From positions 21,581,531 through 21,645,530 of the forward strand of contig NC_043764.1 of the NCBI RefSeq assembly GCF_902148845.1: a stretch of 64,000 nucleotides of DNA. The letters run 5' to 3'. Position numbers and translations under genes: made by a program. Shown one piece after another: positions 1 through 12,959 of the stretch (position 1 is its first letter; each line of letters opens with the position of its first letter). A model generated the notes under the pieces. That model ran no database searches and had not been told where the DNA came from. It saw nothing but the letters and a program-made list of their open reading frames with translations. This stretch comes from Salarias fasciatus. Lineage: Eukaryota; Chordata; Actinopteri; Blenniiformes; Blenniidae.

Positions 1-629
1 ATGTCAACCTGCCCTGTGTATCCGCGCCGACTGCCCCGGATATCCACGCTCATTTTCCAACCACTGATGTGTCATTAACAGCCCCGGCCACGGGGCCGAT
101 GAATAAACTCTTAAGTCGGTGGTGTTCACACGACGTTGCCCTCCCTCCGAGTGTAAACACAGCGAAGACAGATTAGTTCTGCCGCTGTGCATAAAGAAGA
201 TTAGCAGAGATTATTAACAAACATGTTGAATTAAAAAGACAGTATCACTCTTTTCTTCACAGACAGCCCAGCCTCATGGCTGAAGCAGATATGTGATGGC
301 TTTGAGACCAGCTGCGGGGTGACGGACGCACCGTCCTGTTAAAACATCATGCCTCTGCACAGGAGACGTCACAACCTGGATTAGATGCAGAGCTGCTCGG
401 ATTCAATCTTCTTGGTCCCAATTAAGGTCAGATTTACCGTCATCAGTCACAGTTCATCACAGCGATTATGTCCAAGCTGTTGGTTGATACAAAGCTTATG
501 GGAGCCGCCAGTAATTGGAGGCCCTCACTTTGTGTTTGCTTATTAAACCCAGCGACACGTCCACGCTCACGTTAGCACCTTATATTTGCGAAAAAGCTTC
601 ATGTCATGGATCCAGATTTCTTTTAGATT

Positions 630-815
630 CAGTGGTTAAAACTCTTGCCTCACAATGAAAACACTCCGGTTTGAATCCTGGCTTTGGGGCCTTTTCTGTG
701 TAAAGTTTGCATGTTCTGCCTGTGCATGTCTGGGAGTTTCTCTGTCTGAGAAAACGCTGTGTTCAATTAGTGATTCCAAATTGTTCGTAGGTATGTGTGA
801 CAGTGTATAAATGAT
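630..815 (+). repeat. tRNA-headed SINE-like fragment
   Basis: The start (GTGGTTAAAACTCTTGCCTC) and a box-B-like GGTTTGAATCC near 671 resemble a pol III promoter. The text after them (AAGTTTGCATGTTCTGCCTG onward) matches the body of a repeat common in percomorph fish, as I remember it. Two related pieces occur at about 13535-13886 and 38132-38335. The copy is diverged and truncated. Confidence 0.5.
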
Positions 816-868
816 TACACATATATTTTGAAGTCTTTTTTTCAATCTTTTTGTTTTGCCCCCCCCCC

Positions 869-1174
869 ACCACACACACACACACACACACACGCACAGT
901 CTCGTATTTCTATCCTTGTGGGGACCTTCCATTGACTCCCATTCATGTCTAGCCCCTAACCCTGACCCTTACCCTAACCCTAACCCACACCACAACAAAG
1001 CCTAACCCTAAAGAAATGTTTTTGCATTTTTACTTTTTTCAGTAACAACAACATGGTCAAGAAAACACTGTTTCTCCTACTTAGGACCGGAAAAAGGTCC
1101 CCACAAGGCACATCGTTTCACGTTTTGCTATCCTTGTGGGGACATTTGGCCCCGACAAGGATAGAAATACGAGA

Positions 1175-1210
<36 letters not shown>
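869..1210. repeat. CA microsatellite split by an inverted-repeat element
   Basis: A (CA)n run at about 869-892 and another at about 1176-1210 flank the element at 899-1175. Both flanks read CA on the plus strand, as if one microsatellite had been split. Confidence 0.85.
899..1175. mobile_element. 277-bp nonautonomous inverted-repeat element, copy 1
   Basis: The left end reads CTCGTATTTCTATCCTTGT and the right end is its reverse complement (ACAAGGATAGAAATACGAG), giving terminal inverted repeats of about 20 bp. The right end also folds on itself, because CTATCCTTGTGGGGAC is followed closely by GGCCCCGACAAGGATAG. The interior holds CCCTAA-type telomere-like repeats around 955-985. A second copy of the same length lies at 33352-33628, with about eight differences by eye. 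There is no coding capacity; the apparent short ORF inside it is an artefact. It is probably a MITE-like DNA element. Confidence 0.65.
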
Positions 1211-1212
<2 letters not shown>

Positions 1213-3167
1213 TCCTTTCCAGTCACAACACAGTACATTCCCAGTAGGTGGTCTCTAGCTACGAAGTGCATTTACAAGAGATTATTAATAGTTTAACAAT
1301 TATGCTACATCACTCAAAATGTAATAAAAAGTGATGTTATTTTGGCAGATATGTGAAATTTGTGTCTCACTTGAGAATTCCTTTTAATTTATTTGATCTA
1401 ATTGCCCGACAAATATCCATATCCATCCATCATCACAAATCTCATCGAGTGTAAAGCTGCGTGAAACTGAAGCGCCTCTGACTCTGTGCATCCAGGACAA
1501 TCCTCCAGTGTTTCTATTTAGCAACATTATATATACAGTGATGGATTTGTTTTAAGTTTATGCTGAATCCCAACTTTTCCATGTGATCCAATCTGAATAA
1601 ATAACTCAGTGGCGTCGTGATGAAACTTGAAAAACAAACAGGAATGAGATGTCTCCAGCAGGATAAAGTCAATGGAGAGTTGACTAATTTCCAAATGAAC
1701 TCAAACAGGTTCGGCTCGGGCCTCGTGATGTTAAGTCGATTGAAATTACAATCTGAGGAGAACTCCACCGAACCATGGGAGAGAGACTTAAACTGTTCAT
1801 TAGATTTTCGTTTTAGATAATGTTATCTGAGGTTATAAATAAATATATTGATTTGCTCCCATAGGCAATTTTCATCCATCTGAAGAAGGGGGTCAATATG
1901 CACCTTGCAGGGAAACGATAAGAATGGATCATTTAAGCTTATACATTTGTAATAGTGGCATTGTGCTTTATTTTTCAATGGCTTGCTCGTGTATCTTGCA
2001 TTGCGTGTGCTTGAGGAGGAGTGTTACGGATATGTGATCACACAGTGTGGAAGAGCAGAAAGTTGTGACCCGGCAGGAAATCATAAAACTGCTTTCAGGT
2101 GTTTTCTCAGTGGAGATTACTCAGAACTTTTGATCTGATATTTTTAGCTTCTTCATCAGTCACAATACAGCAGCGCACTATAGATACACATTAGCTTCTC
2201 ATTAAAGATGCATGATCCAGTAAAATGCATTTTTAAAATACTAATACATCTGAATGTCTAGCCTGCAGCTATAGTGGATGTGTTATATGTGCAGCACTTT
2301 CTGTGCCAGTGAGAGTGAGTGAAGCATTTCAATCCTTCAGACAGACATGCAAATTCGCTCTTGTTATTAAATGCACACGGGGTTCTGCAGACTTACTTAA
2401 AAGATCAGTCTGAAACATTTCCACAACTTCATAGTGAATTTTTATGAGCGTGCTAAAGCAATGCTGCAGTGAAACACTTTTTGTGATCCCTGACAATGAA
2501 AATGTATTTTATTGTAAACCAGAATGTGAAGAATGGAGATTTTTAAGGCTCCAGCAGTGGTTGGTACAGGCAGAATCAGACATTTGCAGGGAAACTTCAC
2601 AGTCTTCATGACTGATATTTATAATCGCTGTGCACGTTCTTAAAATTTTCCTTCTGAAACAAGAGTCCTGACCCAGATCACTGAGAGTAAGGCTGTGAAG
2701 TCCTAAACCACCCATGACCACCTTGTTGTTTAATTGCAGTTTAATGGAGAAGATATGGCTTGTTGCACTCACATGATGGGATTCACTGCCATCTTGTGGT
2801 GAGATAATGATAAAAGCACATGTGTAATGGCCCAGAGCTGTGGGTTAAAGCATCCCAGAGGGTTTTTCACTTCCTCTTGAAAGAAAAAAAAAAAAAAAGT
2901 AATTTATGGATCCATTAGGATGATTGCACCAGAAGCAACGTGACCGGTTGGGGATGATTTATGACCAATGATCATAAGAGCTAGAGGCATTACATGATGT
3001 TAAATGGCAGCATACATTAAATATCCATCAACATTACACAAAACACACGATTCACACGATTCAAAAATATTCTGAAGTACAAAATACTCTTTTAAAATCC
3101 ATTTCAACTATTAAAATACAACTTTAAAAAAATTAAAAGTGGTTTCTGAATATCAGAGTGAGAAGTT

Positions 3168-6100
3168 TCACTCGTCTGGCTCATCCATTGGTTTGTCGTC
3201 TCTGTCCAGTTCGAGTTGTACGCACTCTTCAGAAGTCCTCCTCTTTGCCGCCGCGCTCCGCTCGCGCTCCTCATCCAGTTTCTTGTAGTTGTAATAATGC
3301 ATGATGAAGAAAAATATCCCAGGCACCAGCATGAGGACGCCACAAGCGAAGTACATGTATTTATAATCTCCAAAAATATCAACCAGAGCGCCTGAAAGAG
3401 AGAACACACACAGATAAAGACACTCATGTTGTGTTGGTGAATGAAATCTCAAATAAATGTTTTGGGGTTTTTTTCTGAGAAATCGCGAACCTGAGAGTGG
3501 AGGTCCAAGAAGCACTGGAGCGCACTCGATAATGGTGACAAGTCCAACCGCAGTGGAGAAACGCTGAGCTCCGACAAGGTCCATCAAGACTTCAAAGAGC
3601 AGCGCGGAGAGCATCCCGAAGGCCAAACCGAAGAAGACGGCGTACACGACCAGACCCGTGTACCCGGAGGCCAGAGGGCACAGCAGGTGACACACGCCAT
3701 TGTAGGAAACGGCGAAGCTGAAGAAATATTGTATTCTCGGCCGGATCCACTTGGTGTTGCCAAGAAGGCCCGTTACTGGTCTGATGAACATGTCCACCAG
3801 AGCAAAAATAGAAAGCAAGAAAGCCGCTGAATATTCATCCACCCCCATGTCTTTGGCGTAGGGAGTCAGAAAAACCACAGGCGCGAAGAAACCGAAAAAC
3901 ATCACCACATTACCGACGAGGTAAATGAGGAAGCCCCGATGTTTGAAGAGTGAGAAGTCGATGAATTTGTTCACGCAGCCCTGACAGTTGCTCTCATTTT
4001 GTTTTTCCTCGCTCAGACGGGGAGCCGGCTGCACGCCGGGGTCCGCAGCGGCCGCCTCCCCGGCCTCTGCCCCGTTACACTTTGCTGATCCGTTGTTTGG
4101 CTTCGGTTTGACACTTTTGTTGACTGGTCTCATCAGAGCGCCGGCTACGCAGCAGTTCAGAACAATAGATCCCAGGATGAGAAAGCTTCCTTTCCAGCCA
4201 AAAGAGTCAAAGAGAAACTGATTGAGGGGAGCCAGAGTGGACAGCAGAACCGGGCTTCCCGTCATCGCCAGTCCGTTCGCCAGCGGCCTTTTGGCCTGGA
4301 AGTAAGTGCCGATGATCGTCAGGGCCGGCTGCAGGTTGAAGGCAAGACCAAAACCTGTTTGCAGAATCGAACAGAAGAAGAAAACCCCTGAAACCTTGAA
4401 GTATGAATCTGTGTTCAAAAACAGACTCATAAACAGATAAAAATAAAAAGGGAAATAGTTCCAGCAACTACAAACAAAGCAATCAACCATGAGCTTGTAT
4501 TAAACACATGGCTGCTTCTTTTATGGAAGTTCAAGCCTTTATCCAGGAAGTGAGTATATATGGTCGTCTTTGGGTTTTTTCATTTATCTTTTAAACCCCT
4601 TTAAGCTAATAATTGTACATCAATAACAGTCAGACACAGTTAAATATCGCTAAGCATTGAGACAGGTGCTGCCATTTGCACAAGATTCATGCATATTTGC
4701 TGTAATTGATGCATTTACTGTAACAACGTGAGAAAAGCAATGCTGAAGTACATACTGTAAAACTAGTGTGAGGTTTTTATATATCACTTACTGCACCATC
4801 ATTCACATTTTTGTGTTTTACCCTTTGATTTTTACCCAGAATTTTTAATTGAATTTAGACATAGAAACTCGGGAAACTTGGGAAAAATGTGTCTTGTTGG
4901 ATTATTATTTAGATTTCACTATCAGCTGTTATAAAAAAAAAAATAAAGGGAGGGAAAGGGGGTAAAGTCTAAAGATGCAGTGGAATTGTTGGACAGTGGA
5001 GCACAATAGTATTCAGTCAGTATTTTTACCAGAGTCCAACGAGGAATGGATTTAATTTAGAGACTTTCTTCAGATAAAAATTGTGAAATATGTGTCAATT
5101 TGTTCAGAAAAATGCTTTTCTGACATTTTTTTCACAGGAAACCTAATTGGCAGATAATTGTGTGTTTATTTACACTGACTTTAAAGTGTTGAAATATGCT
5201 TTGCAAACACTATAGGGTATGGCCTCTACATCGTGTGCACTGTGTTCATTGTCCTTGAATTATTTATGACTGTTAAAGTCACAGTGGATCGTGACCTGAG
5301 CCTGATTCTGCAGAGATTTCTTCTGGGTGAAAATTAGTTTTTCCGTTCCACTGTCACCTTTGCGACTTCATGTGGGATTGTTGGTTTTTTTTGTTTGTTT
5401 TTTTAGGGGTGGGGAGATGACTACTGACATAATGATTGTTTATTTTGAGATAAATTGCTCAACCACTGCTCACACAGAGAGTTGTTTTCAGTGACAGTTG
5501 ATGCATCTCCACTCGATTATAGATTGAATTTAAAGTCTAAGAGACTTGTTTGCTCTCTGTTAAAAACACAGTCATGTGGACTGGTATACATGCAGACACG
5601 GTTATGGTAAATTCATGTAATTTAGAGATTTTCAACATGTAGAATCAACGTTTTTCTGGCATTGTGTTGCGGCGTCGCAGCTGAGGCAACTATTTCTGCG
5701 TGACGTTGAACGACACTTTGTTAAATAAACAGACAAGCCTCCCTGGCGTAGTGCGACATCCTCCAGTGGCAGCCAGTCACAGTGAGCAAACATTACCAGG
5801 AACAGTGAAAAGAAGAAGAAAAAAAACACCTCTGGATGACCTAAAATAAACCTAAAAAAGTGACTAAATTTGGGGGCATTTCTCACTAAATCACTTGTCA
5901 CAAACACAATTTACCTCCAATGACTCCAACACAAAGATACAGATGAATGATGGAAGTGCCAAAAGATGCAAGCACCATGCCTGTGCACACCATGAGGCCT
6001 CCAACCATGACCACCGGTCTGCTCCCGTAGCGGTTCACCAATATGCTGCTGACAGGCCCTGCACACAGGAGAGCACAGTTCAGGCCTGTTTTTACCAAGT

Positions 6101-6421
6101 CTCGAACAAAATGTTGCTTTGCTATTTTTAAAAACTGCACGCTGAGAACGCGCATGTTTCTGTTCATGTATTTGTTGAAAAATCAGACCAAGTATGACAC
6201 TGACCTGCTGCATACATTGAAGCAAGCATGACTGAGGAAACCCAGGCAATCTGACTGTAGGAAACTGAGAAAAAATCCTGAATCTCCTTGAAATAGATTG
6301 TGAGGGACTTGGGAAATGCATAGGAGAATCCTATAGAGATGAAAGAGCCGAAAACGACAGCCCAGCCGTAGCCTCCATCTGGTGGGGTGTAACCCAGATT
6401 GGCTGCTGCTGCGGGGGGCAT
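3168..6421 (-). CDS. slc16a7: monocarboxylate transporter, MCT2-like
   Basis: Proton-linked transporter of lactate, pyruvate and ketone bodies in the plasma membrane. Four coding exons on the minus strand: 6421-6205, 6058-5915, 4354-3491 and 3391-3168. All junctions are GT-AG and phases agree, giving 482 aa. The MCT signature DGGYGW is at residues 15-20. Lys38 is present, and an Asp and Arg near 308 and 312 (LVDMFIRP) match the TM8 pair essential in rat MCT1 (Lys38, Asp302, Arg306, from memory). Twelve hydrophobic segments are split by an acidic, Ala-rich central loop (about 200-250). Segments such as [10 protein letters not shown] and [10 protein letters not shown] resemble MCT2 more than MCT1 or MCT4. 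The start is the ATG just before [10 protein letters not shown], within an exon that opens 14 bp upstream at a good acceptor. SLC16A1 or A3 paralogy is not excluded. Confidence 0.88.
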
Positions 6422-6619
6422 GTTCCAATCGCCAACTGTGAAATAGAAACAGGTAAAGGAAGTGAACGGCAAATAAACAACTGCACACTGCAGAGAAAAC
6501 TGCAATATTCACAGAATTTATGGCCCAAGCACATATAGTCGACGTAGCGCAGGTCCTCACTTGTGCACAGTCCTGGAGCGTGTGCGGTCCAGACTGAGCG
6601 CCCTGTGGCTGTGCCTCAC

Positions 6620-6678
6620 CGTGACTGTCCTGCTCAGAAGTACTGCAGCTGCGAGGCCTTTGATCTCATCACGTGTGC
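6620..6678 (-). other. candidate 5' UTR exon of the MCT gene
   Basis: On the minus strand this 59-nt segment is preceded by TTTGTCCTTCAG and followed by GTGAGG, so it has strong splice signals on both sides. It lies just upstream of the first coding exon, which itself begins with an acceptor at 6436-6437. It is therefore a plausible noncoding leader exon. No transcript evidence is available. Confidence 0.4.
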
Positions 6679-6699
6679 CTGAAGGACAAACAGAAATGA

Positions 6700-9600
6700 C
6701 CATAAGTAACAATGCAATGACCCAGCTGAAGCTGTTGCACAAGAAATTCCTTGGTCATAAGCCAAGTTAAACGCTGTCTGCTCGTCTTGACATGTAACTT
6801 TTTTTCTATTTGATTTTTTTTGGTTTTGTTTTGTCGGGACTTTGCCTGATCCTGCTGAGCTCTTTGCTCTATATGTGTGCAGTTTGTGCAGGCGCCAGCC
6901 AAATTTGCGGGAAGGGTTGAAATCCTGGATTAGAATATATCATGGATTGAAAGAAATGGCAACAACATAAAAAAAGAAATAATAATAAAAATAAGAATCA
7001 GATTAGAATAAATGAAGCTTTGTCAACCCAGAAATATGAATATCTCTGGGACACAGCAGAGGATATTCTGTTACCTATCTGACAAAACGTTTCAAGAAAA
7101 CTTTCTGGAATTACTGGAATGGATGTTTCAAAATATGAACGATACAAAATGAGCACATTTGACTCAACAGGGTGACGTGTGTGTCTTTTACAGTCTTTCT
7201 CCTGTGAAAGGGATGTGGGAGCTTTTATTTGCATGTGCTCAGAAGGCGGCAGGTCACATCTCTGCAGGAGCCATGAGACACTAATGTCTAGATCAGGGGT
7301 GTCAAACTCATTTTAATTGAGGCGACATGCAGGAAGGCATTTTGAGTGAGGCAGCCAATAAACCAGTGCCGTAATGACCTTTGAATTTAAACTTTAAAGG
7401 TTTTCTTTATTGTGGTACAGAGGACGAAAAGTCAACATCAACACAATTTTAATATGTTCTGGAGCAAAATACAGTGATGTGTTGAAATATTCGGGCTTGT
7501 TTCTTTGTACATCCAAATTACAGTTGTGAATATTTCACTTGGGACTTCTGTGCATATTCAGAGGAAATGTAAGTATCGTTAGTCACTCGGACTAACATCT
7601 CATTATGTCACTTCAGCATCACAGATTCATGTAAAATGTTTTTTTTTAACTGCGCCTGGTCTATTAAAATAGTACCCATAATGTCAACTCTAAGCTCAAT
7701 TCTGATATTTCACATTTCTGCCTTTTAAAATATGCAGTGAATGAGAAATACACGTGTTTTAGTACGGTGTGGCTGACGTCACGCCAGACAAATGACTTAT
7801 ATTCATCACTGATGGCTCCTTTTTCCAGCATAGTGCTCCAGAGAGCTGGAACTGATCCCAGCTCGCTGTGGGCGAAGCCACGCTACACTCTGTTGAAACA
7901 GAGTCACCAAATAATCTCAAGTGCATTTTGTTGACTGTAGGAGGAAACTGTTAAAACTCACACCTGCACAAATAAAACCATCCCGGACTCAGTCTGGTCA
8001 CATTCTTCAAAACCTTTATCATCTGTCAAGGACATTTATCTTAAAACATGAACAAACTAACTGCCCCCATTTAATAATTTGGCTGTTTAGGAAAGAAAAA
8101 AAAAGATTATAAAGGCTTAGTGGGAAGTTATAAAAATAAGTTGGGCTAAATGGGGACAAGCTCAAGCTCCCATATGAATATATAGAACCTCATGTTGTTT
8201 AGAGCAAGGATTTCTAAAGTCTAAGACTGTGATCCTCCCTTCGGACAAAGCTTGGAGAAAGACACCATTCACCCCTTTATGTTTCTTAACTCAGCTCGGC
8301 TCAGCTCCAAGATGCCAGTGGGATCATAATTATCACAATAATCCCAGAAATTCTCAGCCGCTGAACCAAAACCATGGTAATGTTGTTGTTCCTTTGACTT
8401 CAGAGAAAAACAGAATGTCCTATAAAATGTTTTAAAGACTGAAAGTTTGAAAAACAGCATCTCTACCATGTCTCTGCAAACAGAGTGAGGATTATTATGG
8501 GTTCTCCTTTGTGATTATAAGACTTCAGATGGTCATCCTCATTTCAGAAAAACTCATGATGTGGAGTTTAATTTTCATAGCCGAATGCAATAATGTGCAA
8601 ATTCATATTCATGCATAAGATATTTATAGATATATAAGACATATTGCTCATCGTGTTTTGCTAGTTTAACACAAGAGTTTTCCAAAACTGGACGTTTTTC
8701 TGTGAATCTGTCAAAAAACTCTGAGTGAACGTCTCAGATCAAATTAGGTTGATGGCCTACAGTTCATTCATGTACGAAGAGGATTTTAACTCTTCTGTAT
8801 GAATGACTGTTCTGGCACAAGGTGCATTAGTGCAATAATCTTAGCATGAAGATCAGAACTTGCACTGGCATAATTAAGATCGTGTCCCCAGTTGATGTCC
8901 GAACATGTCTCATCAGGTGAGAATGTCTGTCCAACATTTCTCATGAAAAATCTCTTCATGCAGTTGGCAGGACCCAATAAACCAACGATGGAGTATCTTT
9001 CAGCTTAAAGGTAGCATTGCAATAACAAGAAACGTGACTGTATTGTGGAACTAGCTGCACGGTCGCCAGATCACCTCTGAAAATTTGGTAGAATATAGAG
9101 AATTTGTTAAGGAACCCCACAGAGAGAGCAAAAGCTACAAATGTGTACAAAATGAGGCATGCTCATGTGAAGTAGGCGAGTCTCCTGTAGTGCAAAGAAT
9201 GAAGATGTGAAATGATTTAATAAAACTGTAACTGTCTGGCAGAATAGGGACTGTTTGCTTGTCAACAGTGAGGGTGAATCGTTGCACCTGGCATGCGTTA
9301 TACCTAAAGGCTTCCTTTGATGCAGAACAAGATGATCAGGTTTTGGAGTGACTTGAGCAGTCACCCAGGTCACATATATTTGAGGGAGGGCCATGTTTAT
9401 TTTTGGAAAATTCTTTCTGTGTGTATTAGAATATCCTGTTTCTCAGTAGTGAAAATGCTGAATCACAGGTCCCAGATCAGTCTGCGAACTGCGAGTCAAT
9501 TGAAACGTCTAACATGTGGCAGAATTTTAAAAGAGGAGAGAAGGCGGGCATAAAGACCAGTTTTTTGGGTTTTTTTTTTTAACATATTGTTGGTTTTTTT

Positions 9601-10090
9601 ATGACATTTTAACAACGAACTTATACATCATTGCCAGCATTGTCAAAAGAAGGGAGAAAGCAACTCGATTTAAAGGTGTAACCTGCATTAAAATGATAGA
9701 GTGCATATGACTTTTTTCCAATTCAATTTAACAGTATTGCTAGTGTTTAATTCCAAATGAATGTAGAGTATAAGTGAATAAATACAGTGTGGACATTATT
9801 GCATTTTGTTGTTATTAATTACAACCACTCTGCCCTTGGAGTGTGACTTACACACTTTCCCTTCCATTGATTCCAAGTCACCCTTCCTACCTCAACAAAG
9901 TCCGCTTTTTTCTTTAAAATGCAGCTGACTATGATAAACAAACCCGAAACAGCATTTCAACAATTTCTCCTCAAATAACCGATTCCTCCTAAAATAACCA
10001 ATTTATAGATAACATTTTAAAAACACTTACAGGATGCCGGATTTGTCGTGCAGCTTCACTTTGGTTAAAAAAAAAAAAAAAAACGTGGCG
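6700..10090. other. intergenic stretch without recognisable genes
   Basis: The reading frames here are short and show no family resemblance. A hAT-like fragment starts near 7294. The remainder is AT-rich with homopolymer tracts and appears noncoding. Confidence 0.55.
7294..7400 (+). mobile_element. hAT-like element remnant
   Basis: It begins CAGGGGTGTCAAACTCATTT, an end sequence I recognise from widespread vertebrate hAT-type nonautonomous elements, followed by a diverged AATTGAGGCGACATGCAGG. No matching right end was identified, so the copy seems decayed or truncated. Confidence 0.4.
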
Positions 10091-10438
10091 GAGTGGGACG
10101 TCACACCACTCACGCAGCTCTGACGCTGCAGGCCACGCCCCCTCCGCCATTCATGTTGTTAAACTGCTTGCTGCGTGTGAGGCTCACTGTGTTTTCTTTA
10201 CTTCAAATAACAGATTATTTATCTTATACGGAAAACCAGAACGTGAAGACGTGGCATATGATCTAATATTCGATCATAATTCAGTTCCGTGAGGATGTCC
10301 GTCCACATGTGACCTCCACTCTGCTTGTGTAACACCGTGTCATAACAACATTCCCTGCAGCCGCCGCTCCTTCGGCAGACCTGACGGAGGAGTTCCCTCT
10401 CCGCTGATTTCAAATTTTCAGCCGCAAGTTACTTCGAC
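10091..10438 (+). promoter_or_regulatory. putative promoter of the DCC-family gene
   Basis: A locally GC-rich segment just upstream of the start codon at 10439 contains a CRE-like GACGTCAC at 10097-10104 and a GC-box-like CCACGCCCC at 10133-10141. There is no TATA box. The pattern fits a housekeeping promoter. Confidence 0.4.
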
Positions 10439-12789
10439 ATGCTTTCCAGCGTGAGACTGTGCATGTCCCGACGCGTGGCCGCCCTGGTGCCCAGATGTGT
10501 AACTTCCAGATCGGGGGGATTTGTGGCAGCAGCCACCGGCTGCAAGCAGCAGCAGCGGCGGGGCTTCAGCAGCGCGGAGCCTGCTGGTGTCAGGGTAAGA
10601 CCTACACAGAGCTCTGCATCCACCTATATTTTTTTACCCGGATTGCACTCAAAAGTACTGCTTTTGATTGAAAATTCTTAACCCTCTTTGAGGTAAATGG
10701 TTACTTCCTAATGTCAATGTCATTCTTCCAAGCTAAACAGGAAGTCAGTAACAAGCATGAGTTAATAATTAACTGAGACACTTGTCCATGTTTTGCCCTT
10801 TAGTACCTCTTGCTTATTTTTAACACATAACACAATGTTTTGATGACTACGGTGGCCCAGAAGGGTCAGTACAACTGCAAAAGCCACAGCAGTGTTCAGC
10901 AATTGGAAAAAACAGACTTTTGTTCCGTCAAATTTTTCTGACGGACTGGTTTAATTACAGGATCAGTTTAATAGAAATTTTATGACAATTTCAACACAGT
11001 GACCAACACTGCTGTGCTATGAAAACACACAACATTAATCACAATCATCTAGTAGCAGCTCTGTTACAAACGTTTCATTAAACTCTCCCCAAATCAAAAT
11101 AGTCCGTCATAAAATACTGTCCCTCCTCAACTTCCATTGTGGATTAACTGGCCTTTGCTTTTCCGTTGTGGCTTTTGCTTTTTTGGAGTGTTGGCAATTA
11201 TTTTATACTTTGTTAAAATAAGTAGTAATTACACTTAGGCTGTATTTCTTGATACTTGTAGTTTTATCTGTCAGCCTACTGGTCATAAAAAAAGGGTTAG
11301 GGTTTCCCACAACACTTACCAAAACAGCATTGCTGCTTAAAAATAGGCCAAATCTGTCTTTTTAAAATTAGACAAATTACACAGTCGAACATTATAAATG
11401 GCACAGCAAACTTGGAATTTGTTCATGCTTGGAAGAATAAATTAAAAGAAATGTGAAAACACTGCATACAAGATCAAAAAAGAGGCAAAATAAACATATC
11501 AAGAAAGACAATAAGCTGCAGACATGCAGGAGGGTTGGTGGGTAATGATGTGCGCGGAGGGCATTGTAATCGATAGAAAACAGGTGAAAAAGAACCTGGA
11601 GAGGTGGCGGTTCGTACTGGAGAGAAGAGGAATGAAAGTCAGCAGAGACAAGACAATACATGTTTGAAAGAGAGGAGAGCGAAGTTAGAGAGAGAAGAGA
11701 TATTGAAGGTGGATGAGTTCAAGTTGTATTAACTATCCAGAGCAATGGACAAGAAGAAGAGAGTGCAGGTTGGATGAAGTGGGTGGAGATAAGTGTCCAC
11801 TCTGATGTGTGATGGAAGGATTGCATCAAAAGTGAACGGGGAGATTTAGAAGACAGTAATGAGAGCTGCTACGATGGCCGCTTTAGGAGAGGCAGTGGCA
11901 CTCTCTTAAAGACAGGAGGCTGAGGTGGAGACGGTAGAAATAAAGAGTCGGGTGTGATAGAAAAGATTAAAGGCGAACAGATGAATGGGACCGCTCAGGC
12001 CGAGCAGTGGAGAGGCAAAGCCTGAGAGGCCAGTTTGAGATGAGTGGGCTTGTTGTGCTGGGGAGATATAATACAAAGAATGTTTCAAGTGCAGTTGTGA
12101 GGGATAAGAAGAAAAAGACCTCAGAGAAAGAGGTGAAGGAGGACTTTACAAGGTTAGCCATGGGAAGTAATTGCAACTTGCTTGAAGTTAACTACGGTGG
12201 TTTTTATGACAGATGCTTCTCCTTGTACAAGTCAATACTGAAATAAATCATCTAAGTAATGTGAGTTAAAACATTCGTTTCTTGGCATTTCTGATTTGTC
12301 ACCGATCTGTCTGCTCTGTTCCAGGTGCTGTATGACGGACTTTGTCCCATATGTGTGACAGAGATCCGCTTTCTCCAGTATCTGCAAAAAAAACAACCTG
12401 GGAAGGTAGATTTTATCGACATCTCTCTGCCTGGCTACGACGGAGCCAAATACAGAGACGTCAGCTACGAGATGGCCATGGAGGAAATGCACGTGATCGA
12501 TGAAAAAGACGAGGTGAGCACGCGTTGCTCTCGCTTAACCCAGAATCATTTTGATACGCCGGACATTCTCAGAGTGTGGATGCTGTGTCGGCAGGTTCAC
12601 CGAGGAGTGCCAGCCTTCGCCGTCATGTACGGCGCGGTGGGACTCGGCTGGCTGGGCCGCTTCATGATGTGGGCGCCTGTCAGGCCACTCATGGACAAAT
12701 CTTATGCCATATTCGCCAAGAATCGTCTGAAGTGGACCGGGCGTGGGGAGGAGTGCGCAACAGGACGCTGCGAAAGGAAAACTCCTTGA
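10439..12789 (+). CDS. DCC/DUF393-family thioredoxin-fold protein, probably mitochondrial
   Basis: Three coding exons: 10439-10594, 12325-12513 and 12595-12789. All introns are phase 0, giving 179 aa. The family hallmark YDGLCPIC (a DxxCPxC redox-type motif) opens exon 2, followed by the typical VIDEKDEVHRGVPAF and GWLGRFMMWAPVRP stretches. The family (DUF393, named DCC after its Asp-Cys-Cys pattern) is predicted to be a thiol-disulfide oxidoreductase; substrates are unknown. Residues 1-48 are rich in Arg, Ser and Ala without acids and end in RRGFSSAE, which fits a cleavable mitochondrial presequence. The second intron is only 81 nt, has no in-frame stop and is a multiple of three, so retaining it would add 27 residues. 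A polyadenylation hexamer ATTAAA lies at 12954-12959. Intron 1 carries a decayed RTE-type LINE. Confidence 0.85.
11570..12160 (+). mobile_element. decayed RTE-type LINE fragment in intron 1 of the DCC gene
   Basis: The DNA resembles the 3' part of a fish non-LTR retrotransposon ORF2: the text around TCCAGAGCAATGGACAAG, GAAGTGGGTGGAGATAAGTG, AAGACAGTAATGAGAGC and GAGGCAGTGGCACT corresponds to the conserved region after the reverse transcriptase fingers. No long frame remains open, so several frameshifts and stops have accumulated. It is 5'-truncated, as LINE copies usually are. Confidence 0.6.
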
Positions 12790-12959
12790 CGAAGCAAAGA
12801 TGGCGAAGATAAAGGAAACGGACTGTTTAACTATGATAGTTAAGCTTGCTTAACTGATTTATAATGTGTGCTGCAAAAGTTTTTTTTTTTGCCATATAAA
12901 AGGTTTTGCAAAATCATCATTTGCTGGTTCTTTATTAACTATTCTTCTTACAAATTAAA

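Larger units (their letters stand above)
1..3167. other. gene-free flank with repeats
   Basis: No convincing exon was found on either strand. The stretch holds a SINE-like fragment (about 630-815), a CA microsatellite carrying a 277-bp inverted-repeat element (899-1175), and otherwise AT-rich unique-looking DNA. Its right end is probably the 3' UTR of the minus-strand transporter. I could not pick a convincing polyadenylation signal for that gene. Confidence 0.6.

Noticed and set aside
1053-1247. Short open frame overlapping the inverted-repeat element, repeated at 33506-33706
   Set aside because: It lies within the repeated element and runs into the CA microsatellite. Both copies read the same because the element is repeated, and there is no protein resemblance.
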